Below are positions 24,433-33,469 of a stretch of 64,000 nucleotides of DNA, one piece after another. Where the stretch lies: NCBI GenBank assembly GCA_031426455.1, contig JANPLI010000211.1, positions 30,957-94,956 of the forward strand. Direction: 5' to 3'. The translations under genes and the position numbers were made by a program. The DNA is from JANNMJ01 sp031426455 (GTDB lineage: Bacteria > Bacteroidota > Bacteroidia > Cytophagales > Hymenobacteraceae). The notes beneath the pieces are model-generated. The model saw only the letters and a list, made by a program, of their open reading frames with translations, searched no databases and had not been told where the DNA came from. Numbering within the stretch: position 1 is the first letter of the stretch; the number at the start of each line of letters is the position of its first letter.

Positions 24433-26697
24433 TCACAAAATCAGCGATAGTTGACCATCAGCCGGCGCCTCTTCCTCCGCCGTGAGCAGCGCCAGCAACT
24501 CTTCTTCGCTGATAATCGGCACCTTCTCCTTCAGCGCCTTTTCGCGCTTGGCGGGGCCCATCTTGTCGCCGGCTACCAAGAACGAGAGTTTCTTGGAAAT
24601 GCCGCTGCTGATGGTGCCGCCGTGCTGCTCGATGAGCGCCTGCAACGCCTCGCGGGGCTGGCTGAAAACGCCACTTAGCAGGAAGGTTTTCCCGGCCAGG
24701 GCGTCCGAAGCCCGCGCGGGCGCGGGGGCTTCGGCGGGCAGCGCCAGTTGCAGCCCCGCGGCGCGCAGGCGCCGGATCAGGGGGGCGCTGCCCGGCTCGC
24801 GCAGCCACGCCGTGAGGGCATCGGCGGCCACCTCGCCCACTTCGGGGACGCCGCTCAGGGCGTCCGGCGCGGGCGGCGCGGTGGCGATGCGCTCGGTTTC
24901 TTCCGCCGAAAAACCGAACGCTTCGGCCAGCGCGCGGCGGTCGGTTTGGGCTTCCGGCGTCTGGAGGGTTTCCGTGGCGATTTCCAGGGCTGCTATGCGC
25001 TTCTTGCCCGTTTCGGCAGGCCGCGCGGCGTTCGTGAGGGCGGCGGCAAAAAGGGCGTCGAAGGAGCGGAAATGGCGCACCAGCCGCCGGGCCACGGTTT
25101 CGCCCACGTACCGGATGCCGAGGCCGAACAGCAGGCGGTCGAAGGGGACGGCCTTCGACGCTTCGAGGGCGGCCAGGATGCCCTGGGCGGTTTTTTCGCG
25201 GAAGCCGGTTTTGCGCGCCTTGCCGGTTTCGGCGTCTTCGATGATTTTTTCGAGGCCGAAGAGGCGTTCGTAGGTCAGGTCGTAGAGGTCGGCGGGGTCG
25301 CCAACGAGGCCCTTTTCCACCAGCAGTGCCAGTTTGCCTTCACCCAACGAATCGATATTCATCGCCCGGCGCCCCACGAAATGTTCAAGCCGCGCCTGCA
25401 CCTGCGGCGGGCAGGCAGCGGCATTGGGGCAGCGGAAATGGGCTTCGCCTTCGGGCCGTTCCAGGGGGGTGCCGCACGCCGGGCAGGCGGTGGGGTAGAT
25501 GATCGGGACGGCGGCTTCGGGCCGCAATTCGGCCACCACGCCCGTGACTTTGGGGATGATCTCGCCGCCTTTTTCCACCAGCACGGTGTCGCCGAGGCGC
25601 AGGTCGAGGGCCGCGATCTGGTTGGCGTTGTGCAGCGTGGCGCGCTTGACCACGGTGCCGGCCAGCGGCACGGGGTCGAGCAGGGCCACGGGCGTCACGG
25701 CGCCGGTGCGGCCCACGTTGTACTGCACGGCGCGCAGCACGGTGCGCGCGGCCATCGCCGGAAACTTGTAGGCAATGGCCCAGCGCGGGCTTTTAGCGGT
25801 CAGACCCAGCTCGCGTTGTTGGTAGAACGCATTGACCTTCACCACCACGCCGTCGGTGGCCAGGGGCAGGGTGGCGCGGCGGGTATCCCATTCGTGGATG
25901 TACGCCAGCACGTCTTCCAGCGACCGGCACACGCGCCACGTGGGCGAAACCGGCAGGCCCCAGGCGGCGAGTGCCTCCAGGGTTTCGCTGTGGGTATCGA
26001 ACGCCGGCTCGTCGGTCAGCAGCGCGTAGGCGTAAAAGCTGAGGCGACGGCGGGCGGTTTCGGCCGAATCCTGGAGTTTGAGCGCCCCGGCGGCGGCGTT
26101 GCGCGGGTTGGCCAGGAGCTGCTCGTCGGCTTCGGCGCGGGCGGCGTTGAGCTGGTCGAAAACCGCAAACGGCATAAAGGCTTCGCCGCGCACCTCGAAA
26201 TGCGCAGGGGCCTCGGCTACCAACTGCAGCGGCACCGTGCGGATGGTGCGGGCGTTGGCGGTGATTTCGTCGCCCTGGGTTCCGTCGCCGCGCGTCACGG
26301 CCTGCATCAGGTGGCCGTTTTCGTAGGTCAGCGACAGTGCCACGCCGTCCCACTTCTGCTCGCAGACGTACTCCACCTCGGCGCCGCCCAGGGCACGCCG
26401 CACCCGCTCATCGAACTCGCGCAGGTCGTCTTCGGAATACGTGTTGCCGAGCGAAAGCATCGGCGAACGGTGGCGCACCGCCGCGAACGCCTTCGTGATG
26501 GTGCCGCCCACCCGCCGCGTGGGCGAGGACGGCGACGCCAGCGCCGGGTGGGCGGCTTCCAGGGTTTCCAGCTCCTTCAGCAACGCGTCGAATTCCTGGT
26601 CCGTGATCTCGGACTCGGCGTGCTGGTAATACTGGTGGTTGTAGTGGTGAAGCAGGCGCGTAAGGTCCTGGATGCGGGCGGAAGGGGAGGTAGGCAC
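24433..26697 (-). CDS. ligA: NAD-dependent DNA ligase
   Basis: A 754-residue LigA of standard length that seals nicks in replication and repair using NAD. In order it shows the Ia domain (TRLLHHYNHQYYQHAESEI), the adenylation motif CEQKWDGVALSLTY with the active-site Lys, GEAFMPFAVFDQLN and VVKVNAFYQQRELG. An OB fold follows, then a zinc finger CPACGTPLE ... CPNAAACPP, a helix-hairpin-helix region, and a C-terminal BRCT domain (LAGKTFLLSGVFSQPREAL). I prefer the GTG at 26697 (VPTSPSARIQDL) because the TTG 11 codons earlier lies in a palindromic GC repeat. It heads a minus-strand cluster with a small membrane protein (3-bp gap) and dapA. Confidence 0.95.
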   Translation of the reverse strand: MPTSPSARIQDLTRLLHHYNHQYYQHAESEITDQEFDALLKELETLEAAHPALASPSSPTRRVGGTITKAFAAVRHRSPMLSLGNTYSEDDLREFDERVRRALGGAEVEYVCEQKWDGVALSLTYENGHLMQAVTRGDGTQGDEITANARTIRTVPLQLVAEAPAHFEVRGEAFMPFAVFDQLNAARAEADEQLLANPRNAAAGALKLQDSAETARRRLSFYAYALLTDEPAFDTHSETLEALAAWGLPVSPTWRVCRSLEDVLAYIHEWDTRRATLPLATDGVVVKVNAFYQQRELGLTAKSPRWAIAYKFPAMAARTVLRAVQYNVGRTGAVTPVALLDPVPLAGTVVKRATLHNANQIAALDLRLGDTVLVEKGGEIIPKVTGVVAELRPEAAVPIIYPTACPACGTPLERPEGEAHFRCPNAAACPPQVQARLEHFVGRRAMNIDSLGEGKLALLVEKGLVGDPADLYDLTYERLFGLEKIIEDAETGKARKTGFREKTAQGILAALEASKAVPFDRLLFGLGIRYVGETVARRLVRHFRSFDALFAAALTNAARPAETGKKRIAALEIATETLQTPEAQTDRRALAEAFGFSAEETERIATAPPAPDALSGVPEVGEVAADALTAWLREPGSAPLIRRLRAAGLQLALPAEAPAPARASDALAGKTFLLSGVFSQPREALQALIEQHGGTISSGISKKLSFLVAGDKMGPAKREKALKEKVPIISEEELLALLTAEEEAPADGQLSLIL

Positions 26698-26712
26698 GGC
26701 GAAAAGCGGCGC

Positions 26713-26760
26713 GCGGCCGGCCGGCCGCAACGCGTATGCAAGCTACGGCCGGCCGGCCGG
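26713..26760. repeat. GGCC-rich inverted repeat upstream of ligA
   Basis: GCGGCCGGCCGGCCGC (26713-26728) and CGGCCGGCCGGCCGG (26746-26760) can pair with each other across a 17-nt loop, and each is self-complementary. It lies just 16 bp upstream of the chosen ligA start and would form a very stable structure in a leader RNA. Confidence 0.7.
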
Positions 26761-26815
26761 GTGGGGCGTGGATGCCCGACACGATTTTCGCTGCTTTTCC
26801 TTTGCCGGGTTCCGT

Positions 26816-27058
26816 TCTCCCGTCCGTCGCCTGCTGCGCGCCGTAAGGGCGCACTTTAGCCTTTCACAAGCCCAGTTAGCCCCGTGGCTGGGCGTTTCGC
26901 GGCGGCTCGTGACCTACGCCGAACACGGGCAACGCACCCTGATTGCTGCGATTACGGCCTGCAAAGCGGCCCTGTCAAGACAGGATGGAATGGGTGAAAA
27001 AGGGCGCGCGCTCCTGGCCGCAAGGCTGGGGGCGGTTTTGCTATGCTGGATGGGCTGC
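26816..27058 (+). pseudogene. Remnant of a helix-turn-helix (XRE-like) regulator
   Basis: In the 361-bp gap between ligA and the defence island, the plus-strand frame holds RRLLRAVRAHFSLSQAQLAP, then WLGVSRRLVTYAEHGQRTL. This resembles the DNA-binding part of XRE-like regulators: a helix with SQAQLAPWLGVS, then a recognition helix. There is no ATG, GTG or TTG in frame shortly before it, and after about residue 80 the sequence loses protein character and runs into the res gene on the other strand. I read it as a truncated gene cut by insertion of the R-M island. A real but unusual start codon cannot be excluded. Confidence 0.4.
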
Positions 27059-29689
27059 TTACACTTCCGTCGGTTTTTCTACCACATCGTAGTCGATGCC
27101 TAAGGCGGCGAAATGTGCTTTGCCACACTGAATTTTCGCCCACTCGCCGGCCCGAAGCTTTAGCTCTTCCTTGCTGCCTTTGGTTTCGCGCACCATATAC
27201 ACCCGCGCATCATCGTCTTTCACGATGGCCCAGTCGGGGTTGTAATTGCCTAAGGGAGTAGGAATCTGAAACCAGCCCGGCAGCTTCAGGAAAAGACGAA
27301 TGTCGTCGCGTCCGCTCATCGTTTGGGCAAACTCGCGCTCCACATTCGAGTCCACGGCTACGGCGTCGTAGATGCTGTGTTGCACGTCCACCATCTCTTC
27401 GAGGGCGGCTGTAATCTCCTGTTCTTCGAACAGGCGCATCTCGTAGTCCTGCTCGGGCAGGCGCTCGTACTTGATGCCGCCTTCTACCATCAATTGGCGC
27501 AGTTCGGTCTGGATGGCCTGTTGCGCCTGCTCCAGAAACTGCTGCGGGTTGCGGGGCACTTCGGCCAGGCGCCCGCTTCGTTGCAGAATGGCAGCCAGCG
27601 TCTGGCGCGTCAACTCGGTGTGTTGCTGTAAGTAGCCGAGCAAGTCGGGCACGGGCTGCGGCGCGTAGGGGGCAGGCTCGGCGTCGCGCACGGTCAATAG
27701 CTGCGTTTCCAGCCCCTCGTCGGTCAGCGTCAGGCGGCTTTTCTGCACTTCCAGCTTGACGGGTTGCAGCTTGGGGCGCTGGGCCAGATTGCGGGCCGCT
27801 CGTACGATCAGCTCTTCCGTGTCGAAGGCCACGGCGTAGCGGGTGCGCTGCTTGAGACGGTTCCAGAGGGCGAGGAAGTCGGCGTTGAGCTGCCAACCGG
27901 GGTGCAGGCGTGCGGTGCGGGTTTTCTTCTTGTTGGTGATGCGACCCGCGAACGACACGCCGCACTCTTCTTCGATTTCGGTCTGGAGTTGCCGCGCGAA
28001 ATCGTCGTAGTGCTCGTTGGCGATGATGGTGAGGCGGTTGATCGTTTCGTCGTGGCAGCGCTCGCCATTGGCCAGCACGGGCAGGCGCAGCCCACGCCCG
28101 ATTTCCTGCCGCTTCTTGATTTCCGACCGCGTTTCGTTGAGGGTGCAGATCTGGAAGACGTTGGGGTTGTCCCAGCCTTCGCGCAGGGCCGAATGACTGA
28201 AAATGAAGCGTACCGGCTCCTCCGGCGACAGCAGCCGCTCTTTGTCGCGCATAATCAGCTCGTAGGCTTCATCGTCGGCGGCGGAGTCGCCCCGGGTGTC
28301 TTTCGGCGTTCCCTTGTAGGCGGCGAAGTAGCCCGCGTGGACGTCTTCCGCCGGCGGCAAGGTCAGCTTGGTGTAGCGCGGCAGGGCGGCCAGCGTGCGG
28401 TAGGCTTCTTCGAACCAGTACCGAATCTTGCCATTGAGGGCCGCGTAATTGGCAACCCGGTCGATGAAGAACAGAGACAGCACTTTCAACCGCGCGTCCG
28501 GCCCGGCCAGGCCGGGGAGAAGCTGCCCGATTTTTACTTCCCGGTCGAAGTGCTCGCGCACGGTTTCCTGAATCTGCGCCCGCATCACGTCGTCGGTACG
28601 CCCGCCGTGGCTCTGGCCGACGGTCAACTCTACGCCATTTTCGAAGCGGACGTAGCCGTCGGCGGCGTTGATTTCATCTACCACGAAGCCCCGATAGGCG
28701 GCGCGCTCGCCGGATAGCTCGAACAGGTCGGCGCCGCTGCCCTTCACGGTAAGGGTCTTGCGCTCGGGGCCGCGCCGGCCGCTGATGTCGAGCGTCAGCC
28801 GGGCCGATACCTGCGTGCGGGTGGCGCTGATGCTTTGCACGGCCACGTAGGGCTGGTTGAAATCCGGCTCATCAAGCACCGATGACACGTCGATCCGCTT
28901 GACGAGGCGCAGGTCGTAGGCGCGCACCGGGTCGAGCTTATACAGCAGGTGGTGCCGGGTGCGGTGGGTGGCCGAGTAGCGCAGCGTACAGAGCGGCGCC
29001 AGACTGGCAATGGCGAGTTGGGCGGCGTCGCTCTCCATATTCTGCGGCTCGTCGAGCACCACGATGGGCCGCGCGGCCTGGATGAACTCGATGGGCGCGC
29101 GGCCCGAAAGCTGGTCGTAGGACTGGTAGATGACGTTGGTCGCCGGCTTGTTGAAGGCGTCGATGTTCATCACCAGAATTTGCAGGGCGCTGCTCTGGGC
29201 AAACTGCCGCAGCCGGGCGTACTGGCGGGCGTCATACACCCAGGCGTCGTAGGCAACGTGGTCATACAGGGCCTGAAAATGCTCGCGCATCAGCCGCAGA
29301 CTCGTCAGCACGCCCTCGCGGATGGCCACGCTCGGCACTACGATGATGAACTTGGCGAACCCGTAGCGCTGGTGCAGCTCGAAAAGCGTTCGCAGGTACA
29401 CGTAGGTTTTGCCGGTGCCGGTTTCCATTTCCACCGAAAAGTGCGGCTCGCCGAGTTGCTGGCTCGCGGGCAATTGGTGCCGCTGCTGCACGGCTTGCAC
29501 ATTCGCCAGCAGCGTATCGGGTGCTAGCACCAGTTGGTTGCCGGTGCCTAGCTCCGTCACCAGCTCGGTGGGGGCATTTAGCGGCAGGTTGTAGGTGCCG
29601 GCCTGCGCTGGCTGCCCCGTGAAGAGGTGCAGCACGGCATCGATGGCCTCGCGCTGGTAGGGAAGGTCGGCGTCGAATCGGAGTTTCAC
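27059..29689 (-). CDS. res: Type III restriction enzyme, Res subunit
   Basis: An 876-residue restriction subunit that, with Mod, cleaves DNA after ATP-dependent translocation. The helicase core has Walker A METGTGKTYVYL near residue 86, an IVVPSVAIREGVL segment, the Walker B form VVLDEPQNME near 210, SATHRTRHH and FIFSHSALREGWDNPNVF with the late SF2 motifs. The C-terminal end has a PD-(D/E)xK nuclease signature: NYNPDWAIVKDD near 816 and VRETKGS near 833. Length fits the family. Its start overlaps the preceding DUF4276 gene by 4 bp (29686-29689). The order mod - ATPase - DUF4276 - res, all overlapping or nearly so, implies one operon. The gene appears intact. Confidence 0.93.
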   Translation of the reverse strand: MKLRFDADLPYQREAIDAVLHLFTGQPAQAGTYNLPLNAPTELVTELGTGNQLVLAPDTLLANVQAVQQRHQLPASQQLGEPHFSVEMETGTGKTYVYLRTLFELHQRYGFAKFIIVVPSVAIREGVLTSLRLMREHFQALYDHVAYDAWVYDARQYARLRQFAQSSALQILVMNIDAFNKPATNVIYQSYDQLSGRAPIEFIQAARPIVVLDEPQNMESDAAQLAIASLAPLCTLRYSATHRTRHHLLYKLDPVRAYDLRLVKRIDVSSVLDEPDFNQPYVAVQSISATRTQVSARLTLDISGRRGPERKTLTVKGSGADLFELSGERAAYRGFVVDEINAADGYVRFENGVELTVGQSHGGRTDDVMRAQIQETVREHFDREVKIGQLLPGLAGPDARLKVLSLFFIDRVANYAALNGKIRYWFEEAYRTLAALPRYTKLTLPPAEDVHAGYFAAYKGTPKDTRGDSAADDEAYELIMRDKERLLSPEEPVRFIFSHSALREGWDNPNVFQICTLNETRSEIKKRQEIGRGLRLPVLANGERCHDETINRLTIIANEHYDDFARQLQTEIEEECGVSFAGRITNKKKTRTARLHPGWQLNADFLALWNRLKQRTRYAVAFDTEELIVRAARNLAQRPKLQPVKLEVQKSRLTLTDEGLETQLLTVRDAEPAPYAPQPVPDLLGYLQQHTELTRQTLAAILQRSGRLAEVPRNPQQFLEQAQQAIQTELRQLMVEGGIKYERLPEQDYEMRLFEEQEITAALEEMVDVQHSIYDAVAVDSNVEREFAQTMSGRDDIRLFLKLPGWFQIPTPLGNYNPDWAIVKDDDARVYMVRETKGSKEELKLRAGEWAKIQCGKAHFAALGIDYDVVEKPTEV

Positions 29690-30282
29690 GCGGGTAGGGG
29701 AAGGGCTAAGAGCTCGTGTTCGAGCCGGCGGATGCCGCCGAGCAGGTTGCGGAAGGTGGCGGAGCGGGTGTTCATCAGGTCGAGGTGCTGGCCGATGGCG
29801 CGCGAGCCTTCTATTTGCCGGTACGCCCCGTTGGTCAGTAGCTGCAGCTCCTGCTTGGGAGAGCCGAGCCGGTCGGGGTCACGGAAGTTTTTGGTGTGCT
29901 GGCGTTTTGCCAGCCCCCGCAGCCGCAAGGCCGTTTCCACCGCTGCGAGATCGGCCAGGTAAATCGTTTCTAATTCGGTGCAGGCGATGCGCACGAGGGC
30001 GAGGGCGGCTTTGCCGGCTTCGCGGCATTTAGCCAGCAGTTTTTCTTTCAGGTCAAGGCAGGCTGGGTAACCGTCCTGATCGCGGAGAACCAGAAAGCGA
30101 ACGTGCGGCCGCCCATTATTATCAAAACGCATGGTGCGCACGAGCCGCCGTTCCAGGTCTTGTTTACCCTCGAACGGAATGAACGTGGGTGTGATGCTCG
30201 GGTGCAGCGGCAGGCGTTCGAGCAGTGATTCGAGCAGCGCCCGCGCCGATTCCTCTTCCAGCAGGAAAACCAGCTCTCTCAT
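29686..30282 (-). CDS. DUF4276 family TOPRIM-like protein
   Basis: A 198-residue DUF4276 protein. Features matching the family are the N-terminal LVFLLEEESARALLESLL, IPFEGKQDLERRLVRTMR, VRFLVLRDQDGYP, LVRIACTELETIYLADLAAV and the SPKQELQLL segment near the end. The acidic residues in LEEES, LRDQD and CTELET fall where a TOPRIM-type metal site would be, suggesting a nuclease or nicking activity; that is inference from fold predictions for this family. It overlaps the ATPase gene upstream and the res gene downstream by 4 bp each, so translation is coupled. Such proteins are commonly encoded beside COG4637-type ATPases, in an arrangement like split OLD nucleases. Confidence 0.85.
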   Translation of the reverse strand: MRELVFLLEEESARALLESLLERLPLHPSITPTFIPFEGKQDLERRLVRTMRFDNNGRPHVRFLVLRDQDGYPACLDLKEKLLAKCREAGKAALALVRIACTELETIYLADLAAVETALRLRGLAKRQHTKNFRDPDRLGSPKQELQLLTNGAYRQIEGSRAIGQHLDLMNTRSATFRNLLGGIRRLEHELLALPLPA

Positions 30283-31499
30283 CGCGGGTCCACTTCCTTG
30301 AAAAAGCCTTGTTTCCAGAGGTAGCCCATCTGGTCGCCTTCGGCCATATACACGGCCACCTGCTGGTTATCCTTCGCCCGGCGGATCTCGGTGCGGCCCT
30401 GCCGTTTCACGAGCCAGCAGACTTCCTGCACTTCCACGGCGTTCAGAAAATCGGGCGAGTGGGTGGCGATGAGTACCTGCCCGCCGCCGCGCGCGGTGTA
30501 ATACCGAAACTCCTCCGCCAGCTCGGCCATCAACTGGGGGTAGAGGTGGTTTTCCGGCTCGTCGATGCCCAGAAAGGCGCGGGGCTTCGGGTCATACAGT
30601 AGCAGCAGGTAGGCGAAAAGCTTGATGGTGCCGTCTGACACCTGCCGGTCCAGAAACGGCGCCTGAAACGAGCCGTCCTGAAACCGCAGAATCAGGGATC
30701 CGTCCTCCATCACCAGCGGCTCGACGCCCGCCAACCCCGGTACGAAGCGGCTCAGGCGTTCCAGCACCTTGGCGAAGATTTCCGGGTGCTGCTCATACAG
30801 CGTCCGCGCCACGAGCGCCAGGTTATCGCCCGATTCGGAAAGCTGCTCGGGGTCGCCGATGCGGGGCTTGCGGCCAATGGCGGCGTTGAGGTCGAAATTG
30901 AAGAGGTGGAAGGAGGTGAGAAACTGCAATAGGGTGTTACCAAGCGTAAAGCCGGGTAACGGCCCGACAATTTTGAGCATCGGCGTTTCGGCTGAAACCA
31001 CTCCGAAAATAGAGGCTTCGTAAAGGGCGCCCAATGCTCCTTTCACGGGCGAATAGACGGCCCCGATTTTTTCCAGCTCAGGCGTACCACCTACGAAAAC
31101 GCGGCCCTCTCCGTACGTGAGTAGCAGGATGGGCGAGAAGCCCGAGCGGTGTAGCCGCAACTCTTCCTGCTGAATAGGCAAGGCCGAATGCGTATCCGCA
31201 ATCTTCAGCCGGTACACGAGATGCTGCTGTTCGTCCTCTACGGCAAAAGCACAGGAAACCTCAACTTCAATCACCTCCTCCTCCGCCTCCCGGCTCAGAA
31301 CTTCTTTGAACCCACCGCGCATATTGAGCGCCTTGCGCACGTCATAGGTCAGGCAGTCGCGCAGGAAGCTGAAGACGTCGAAGAGCGTCGATTTGCCGGT
31401 GCCGTTGGCGCCCACTACCACCAGCATCGCCGGAATGTCGGTGAGGTGGACGTCGCGGAACGCCTTGTAGTTCTTGATTCGGAGCGATTCAATTCTCAT
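30279..31499 (-). CDS. AAA family ATPase (COG4637/OLD-like)
   Basis: A 406-residue SMC/ABC-like AAA ATPase. It opens MRIESLRIKNYKAFRDV, then Walker A GANGTGKSTLFDVFSFL. The signature-like SDGTIKLFAYLLLLYDP, Walker B FLGIDEPENHLYPQL and the following THSPDFLNAV complete the standard arrangement. A 230-residue variable insertion separates Walker A from the signature, as in OLD-family ATPases. I start at the ATG at 31499, which fits this motif; a 63-codon open extension upstream runs into the mod gene. It lies 11 bp after mod and overlaps the DUF4276 gene by 4 bp. The pair resembles a two-component OLD/PARIS-like defence module, although its membership in a named system is not established. Confidence 0.88.
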   Translation of the reverse strand: MRIESLRIKNYKAFRDVHLTDIPAMLVVVGANGTGKSTLFDVFSFLRDCLTYDVRKALNMRGGFKEVLSREAEEEVIEVEVSCAFAVEDEQQHLVYRLKIADTHSALPIQQEELRLHRSGFSPILLLTYGEGRVFVGGTPELEKIGAVYSPVKGALGALYEASIFGVVSAETPMLKIVGPLPGFTLGNTLLQFLTSFHLFNFDLNAAIGRKPRIGDPEQLSESGDNLALVARTLYEQHPEIFAKVLERLSRFVPGLAGVEPLVMEDGSLILRFQDGSFQAPFLDRQVSDGTIKLFAYLLLLYDPKPRAFLGIDEPENHLYPQLMAELAEEFRYYTARGGGQVLIATHSPDFLNAVEVQEVCWLVKRQGRTEIRRAKDNQQVAVYMAEGDQMGYLWKQGFFKEVDPR

Positions 31500-31510
31500 C
31501 GGGCAGCCGT

Positions 31511-33442
31511 TTAGGCGGTCTTGAAGGTGACATTCAGCCCGCGCGCTTCCAGCACGGCGTTGGTTTTGAGGGCGTCGGCGTCGGGGCCTTGAAAGGCGGC
31601 GTCGAGGCAGACCACGAGTTGCGGCGGGCCGGTGGGCGGGGCCAGCAGGGCGCGCAGGGCGGCGCGGGTGAGGGGGGCGGCCACGCACAGCACCACCCGG
31701 CCCTCGGCAAGGGTGTAGGCGGGCAGGCCGGCCGCATCGAAGGACGTCAGGGCGCTGCCCAGCGGCAGGCCGGCTTTCAGGACTAGCTCCCAGAGGCGGT
31801 CGTCGTCGGTGCGGCCGGGCGCGCGGTTATCGGCGAAAAGGGCGAGCTGCGCGGCGGGGTCGGGGGCGGTGGGGTCCCAGACGTGGAAGTTCGACGCCGC
31901 CAGACTGAACGCCCGGAAGCCGCGCCGCGCGGCGCGCGCCGGGTCAAACGTGAACGTACCGGCTTCGGCCTTATCCAGCCGGGCCACCACCCGCCGCACC
32001 CGTTCCCGCGTGATGTGCGCGATGGTGGGGTAGTCGGCTTTACCCGTCGGCTCTGGGAGCTGCACGAGGATGAAGCGGCGGTTGCCGTTGTCTTCTTCGT
32101 TCAGAGTCAGAACGGCCTCGGCTGTGGTGCCTGACCCACCGAAGAAGTCGAGGATGAGCGCTTCCTTATCGCCAGCAAGTTTAGCTAATGTTTTGATTAG
32201 CTCCACAGGCTTAGGAGCCTGAAAAAGGCTTTTACCCATTAATGAGTCGAAAGCAGCTTGACCTTTCTCCGTGAAGAAGTTTTTTTCGTCAAGAACACTT
32301 TTAAGCTTTTTGGTAACATTTTCACCGGAATCTAATGTAGCATAAGCCTTGCGAAAAATCTTCCAATTACCCTCAATGTTTCTAGCGACCAACAAGTGCA
32401 GCTCTGCTTTTGCTTTGGTTGTACCCCAGGTCCAACAGCCTTCAAAGCCGTCGTTCCAAACGGGTTCAACTTTTACCCATCCATTCGTTTCGATTAATGC
32501 AATTGATCCATCTGATGGATTGACCCAGAAAGGGTAGCATAGATTGGGACGATTGTGTTTCCCAAATTGGCGGTGAGTATTCCTTAGCTCTAACAGCCGA
32601 AATGCTCCGCGTGTATCTGATTCTGTGTACTGCTTACTAACCTCCTCATTAGATTTTGTAAGGCCAAGTTCCTGATCGGGAACCGCCCTGCTGTATACAA
32701 GCAGGTAGTCGTGGCATTTTGCGAAGTGTTCGCCGAGAACCCGGCCTTTGGGGTTAGTAATTACTGCAAGTTGTCCTAGCATATTCTCCTCCCCAAACAC
32801 CTCATCCATCAGCAGCCTTAGGTTATGGACTTCGTGGTCGTCGATGGAAACGAAGATCACCCCATCCTCACGCAGCAGGTTGCGGGCCAGCAGCAGGCGC
32901 GGGTACATCAGCGAGAGCCACGCTGAGTGGTAGCGCCCGCTGGTGTCGCGGTTGGTAGAAGCGGCCGTACCGGCTTCGGTGAGTTGGCCGGAGTAGCGCA
33001 GGTAGTCGGCGAGGCCCTCGCGGAAGTTGTCGGGGTAGATGAACTCGTTGCCCGTGTTGTAGGGCGGGTCGATGTAAATGAGCTTCACCTGCCCGTGGTA
33101 GGGCTTCTGGAGCAGCTTCAGCACCTCTAAGTTATCGCCTTCGATGATCGCGTTTTCGGTGGTGTCCCAGCGGACGCTATCGGCCGGCTGGGGGCGCAGC
33201 GTGGCGGTGCTAGGGGCTTTGATCTGCTGAAACGCCTCGCGCTTGCCCGCCCACGACAGGCCGTAGCGCTCGCCGTCGGTGTCGAGGGCGCCGCCCAAGG
33301 CCTCCCGCAGCCGGGCAAAGTCGATTTTTCCCTCCCGGAAAACCTGCGGGGCGGCTTCCTGCAAGTGTTGCAGCAGGTCTTGGGTGAGGTCGGGGCTGGT
33401 TAGGAGCAGCTTGTCGGGCTGCGGCGCAACGGGAGCGGGCAT
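31511..33442 (-). CDS. mod: Type III DNA methyltransferase, Mod subunit
   Basis: A 643-residue adenine methyltransferase with the beta-class motif order. Motif IV DPPYNTGNEFIYPDNFR is near residue 125, and the AdoMet pocket DFFGGSGTTAEAVLTLN is near 432. Other landmarks are ENAIIEGDNLEVLKLL, SAWLSLMYPRLLLARNLL and DGVIFVSIDDHEVHNLR. The region between the motifs, residues about 228-428 (nt 32160-32760), is the target recognition domain. Its DNA is clearly more AT-rich than the rest of the gene, so it may have been exchanged. I start at the ATG at 33442; a GTG nine codons earlier is possible. A near-consensus TACCTTCG lies at 33505-33512 on the minus strand. It heads the four-gene operon. Confidence 0.93.
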   Translation of the reverse strand: MPAPVAPQPDKLLLTSPDLTQDLLQHLQEAAPQVFREGKIDFARLREALGGALDTDGERYGLSWAGKREAFQQIKAPSTATLRPQPADSVRWDTTENAIIEGDNLEVLKLLQKPYHGQVKLIYIDPPYNTGNEFIYPDNFREGLADYLRYSGQLTEAGTAASTNRDTSGRYHSAWLSLMYPRLLLARNLLREDGVIFVSIDDHEVHNLRLLMDEVFGEENMLGQLAVITNPKGRVLGEHFAKCHDYLLVYSRAVPDQELGLTKSNEEVSKQYTESDTRGAFRLLELRNTHRQFGKHNRPNLCYPFWVNPSDGSIALIETNGWVKVEPVWNDGFEGCWTWGTTKAKAELHLLVARNIEGNWKIFRKAYATLDSGENVTKKLKSVLDEKNFFTEKGQAAFDSLMGKSLFQAPKPVELIKTLAKLAGDKEALILDFFGGSGTTAEAVLTLNEEDNGNRRFILVQLPEPTGKADYPTIAHITRERVRRVVARLDKAEAGTFTFDPARAARRGFRAFSLAASNFHVWDPTAPDPAAQLALFADNRAPGRTDDDRLWELVLKAGLPLGSALTSFDAAGLPAYTLAEGRVVLCVAAPLTRAALRALLAPPTGPPQLVVCLDAAFQGPDADALKTNAVLEARGLNVTFKTA

Positions 33443-33469
33443 CGGCGAAGAAAAAGAAGCAAGTGCCAC

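Noticed and set aside
26697..26730. Extension of ligA to a TTG at 26730
   Set aside because: The extra 11 codons come from a palindromic GC repeat and are not seen at LigA N-termini; a GTG start fits better.
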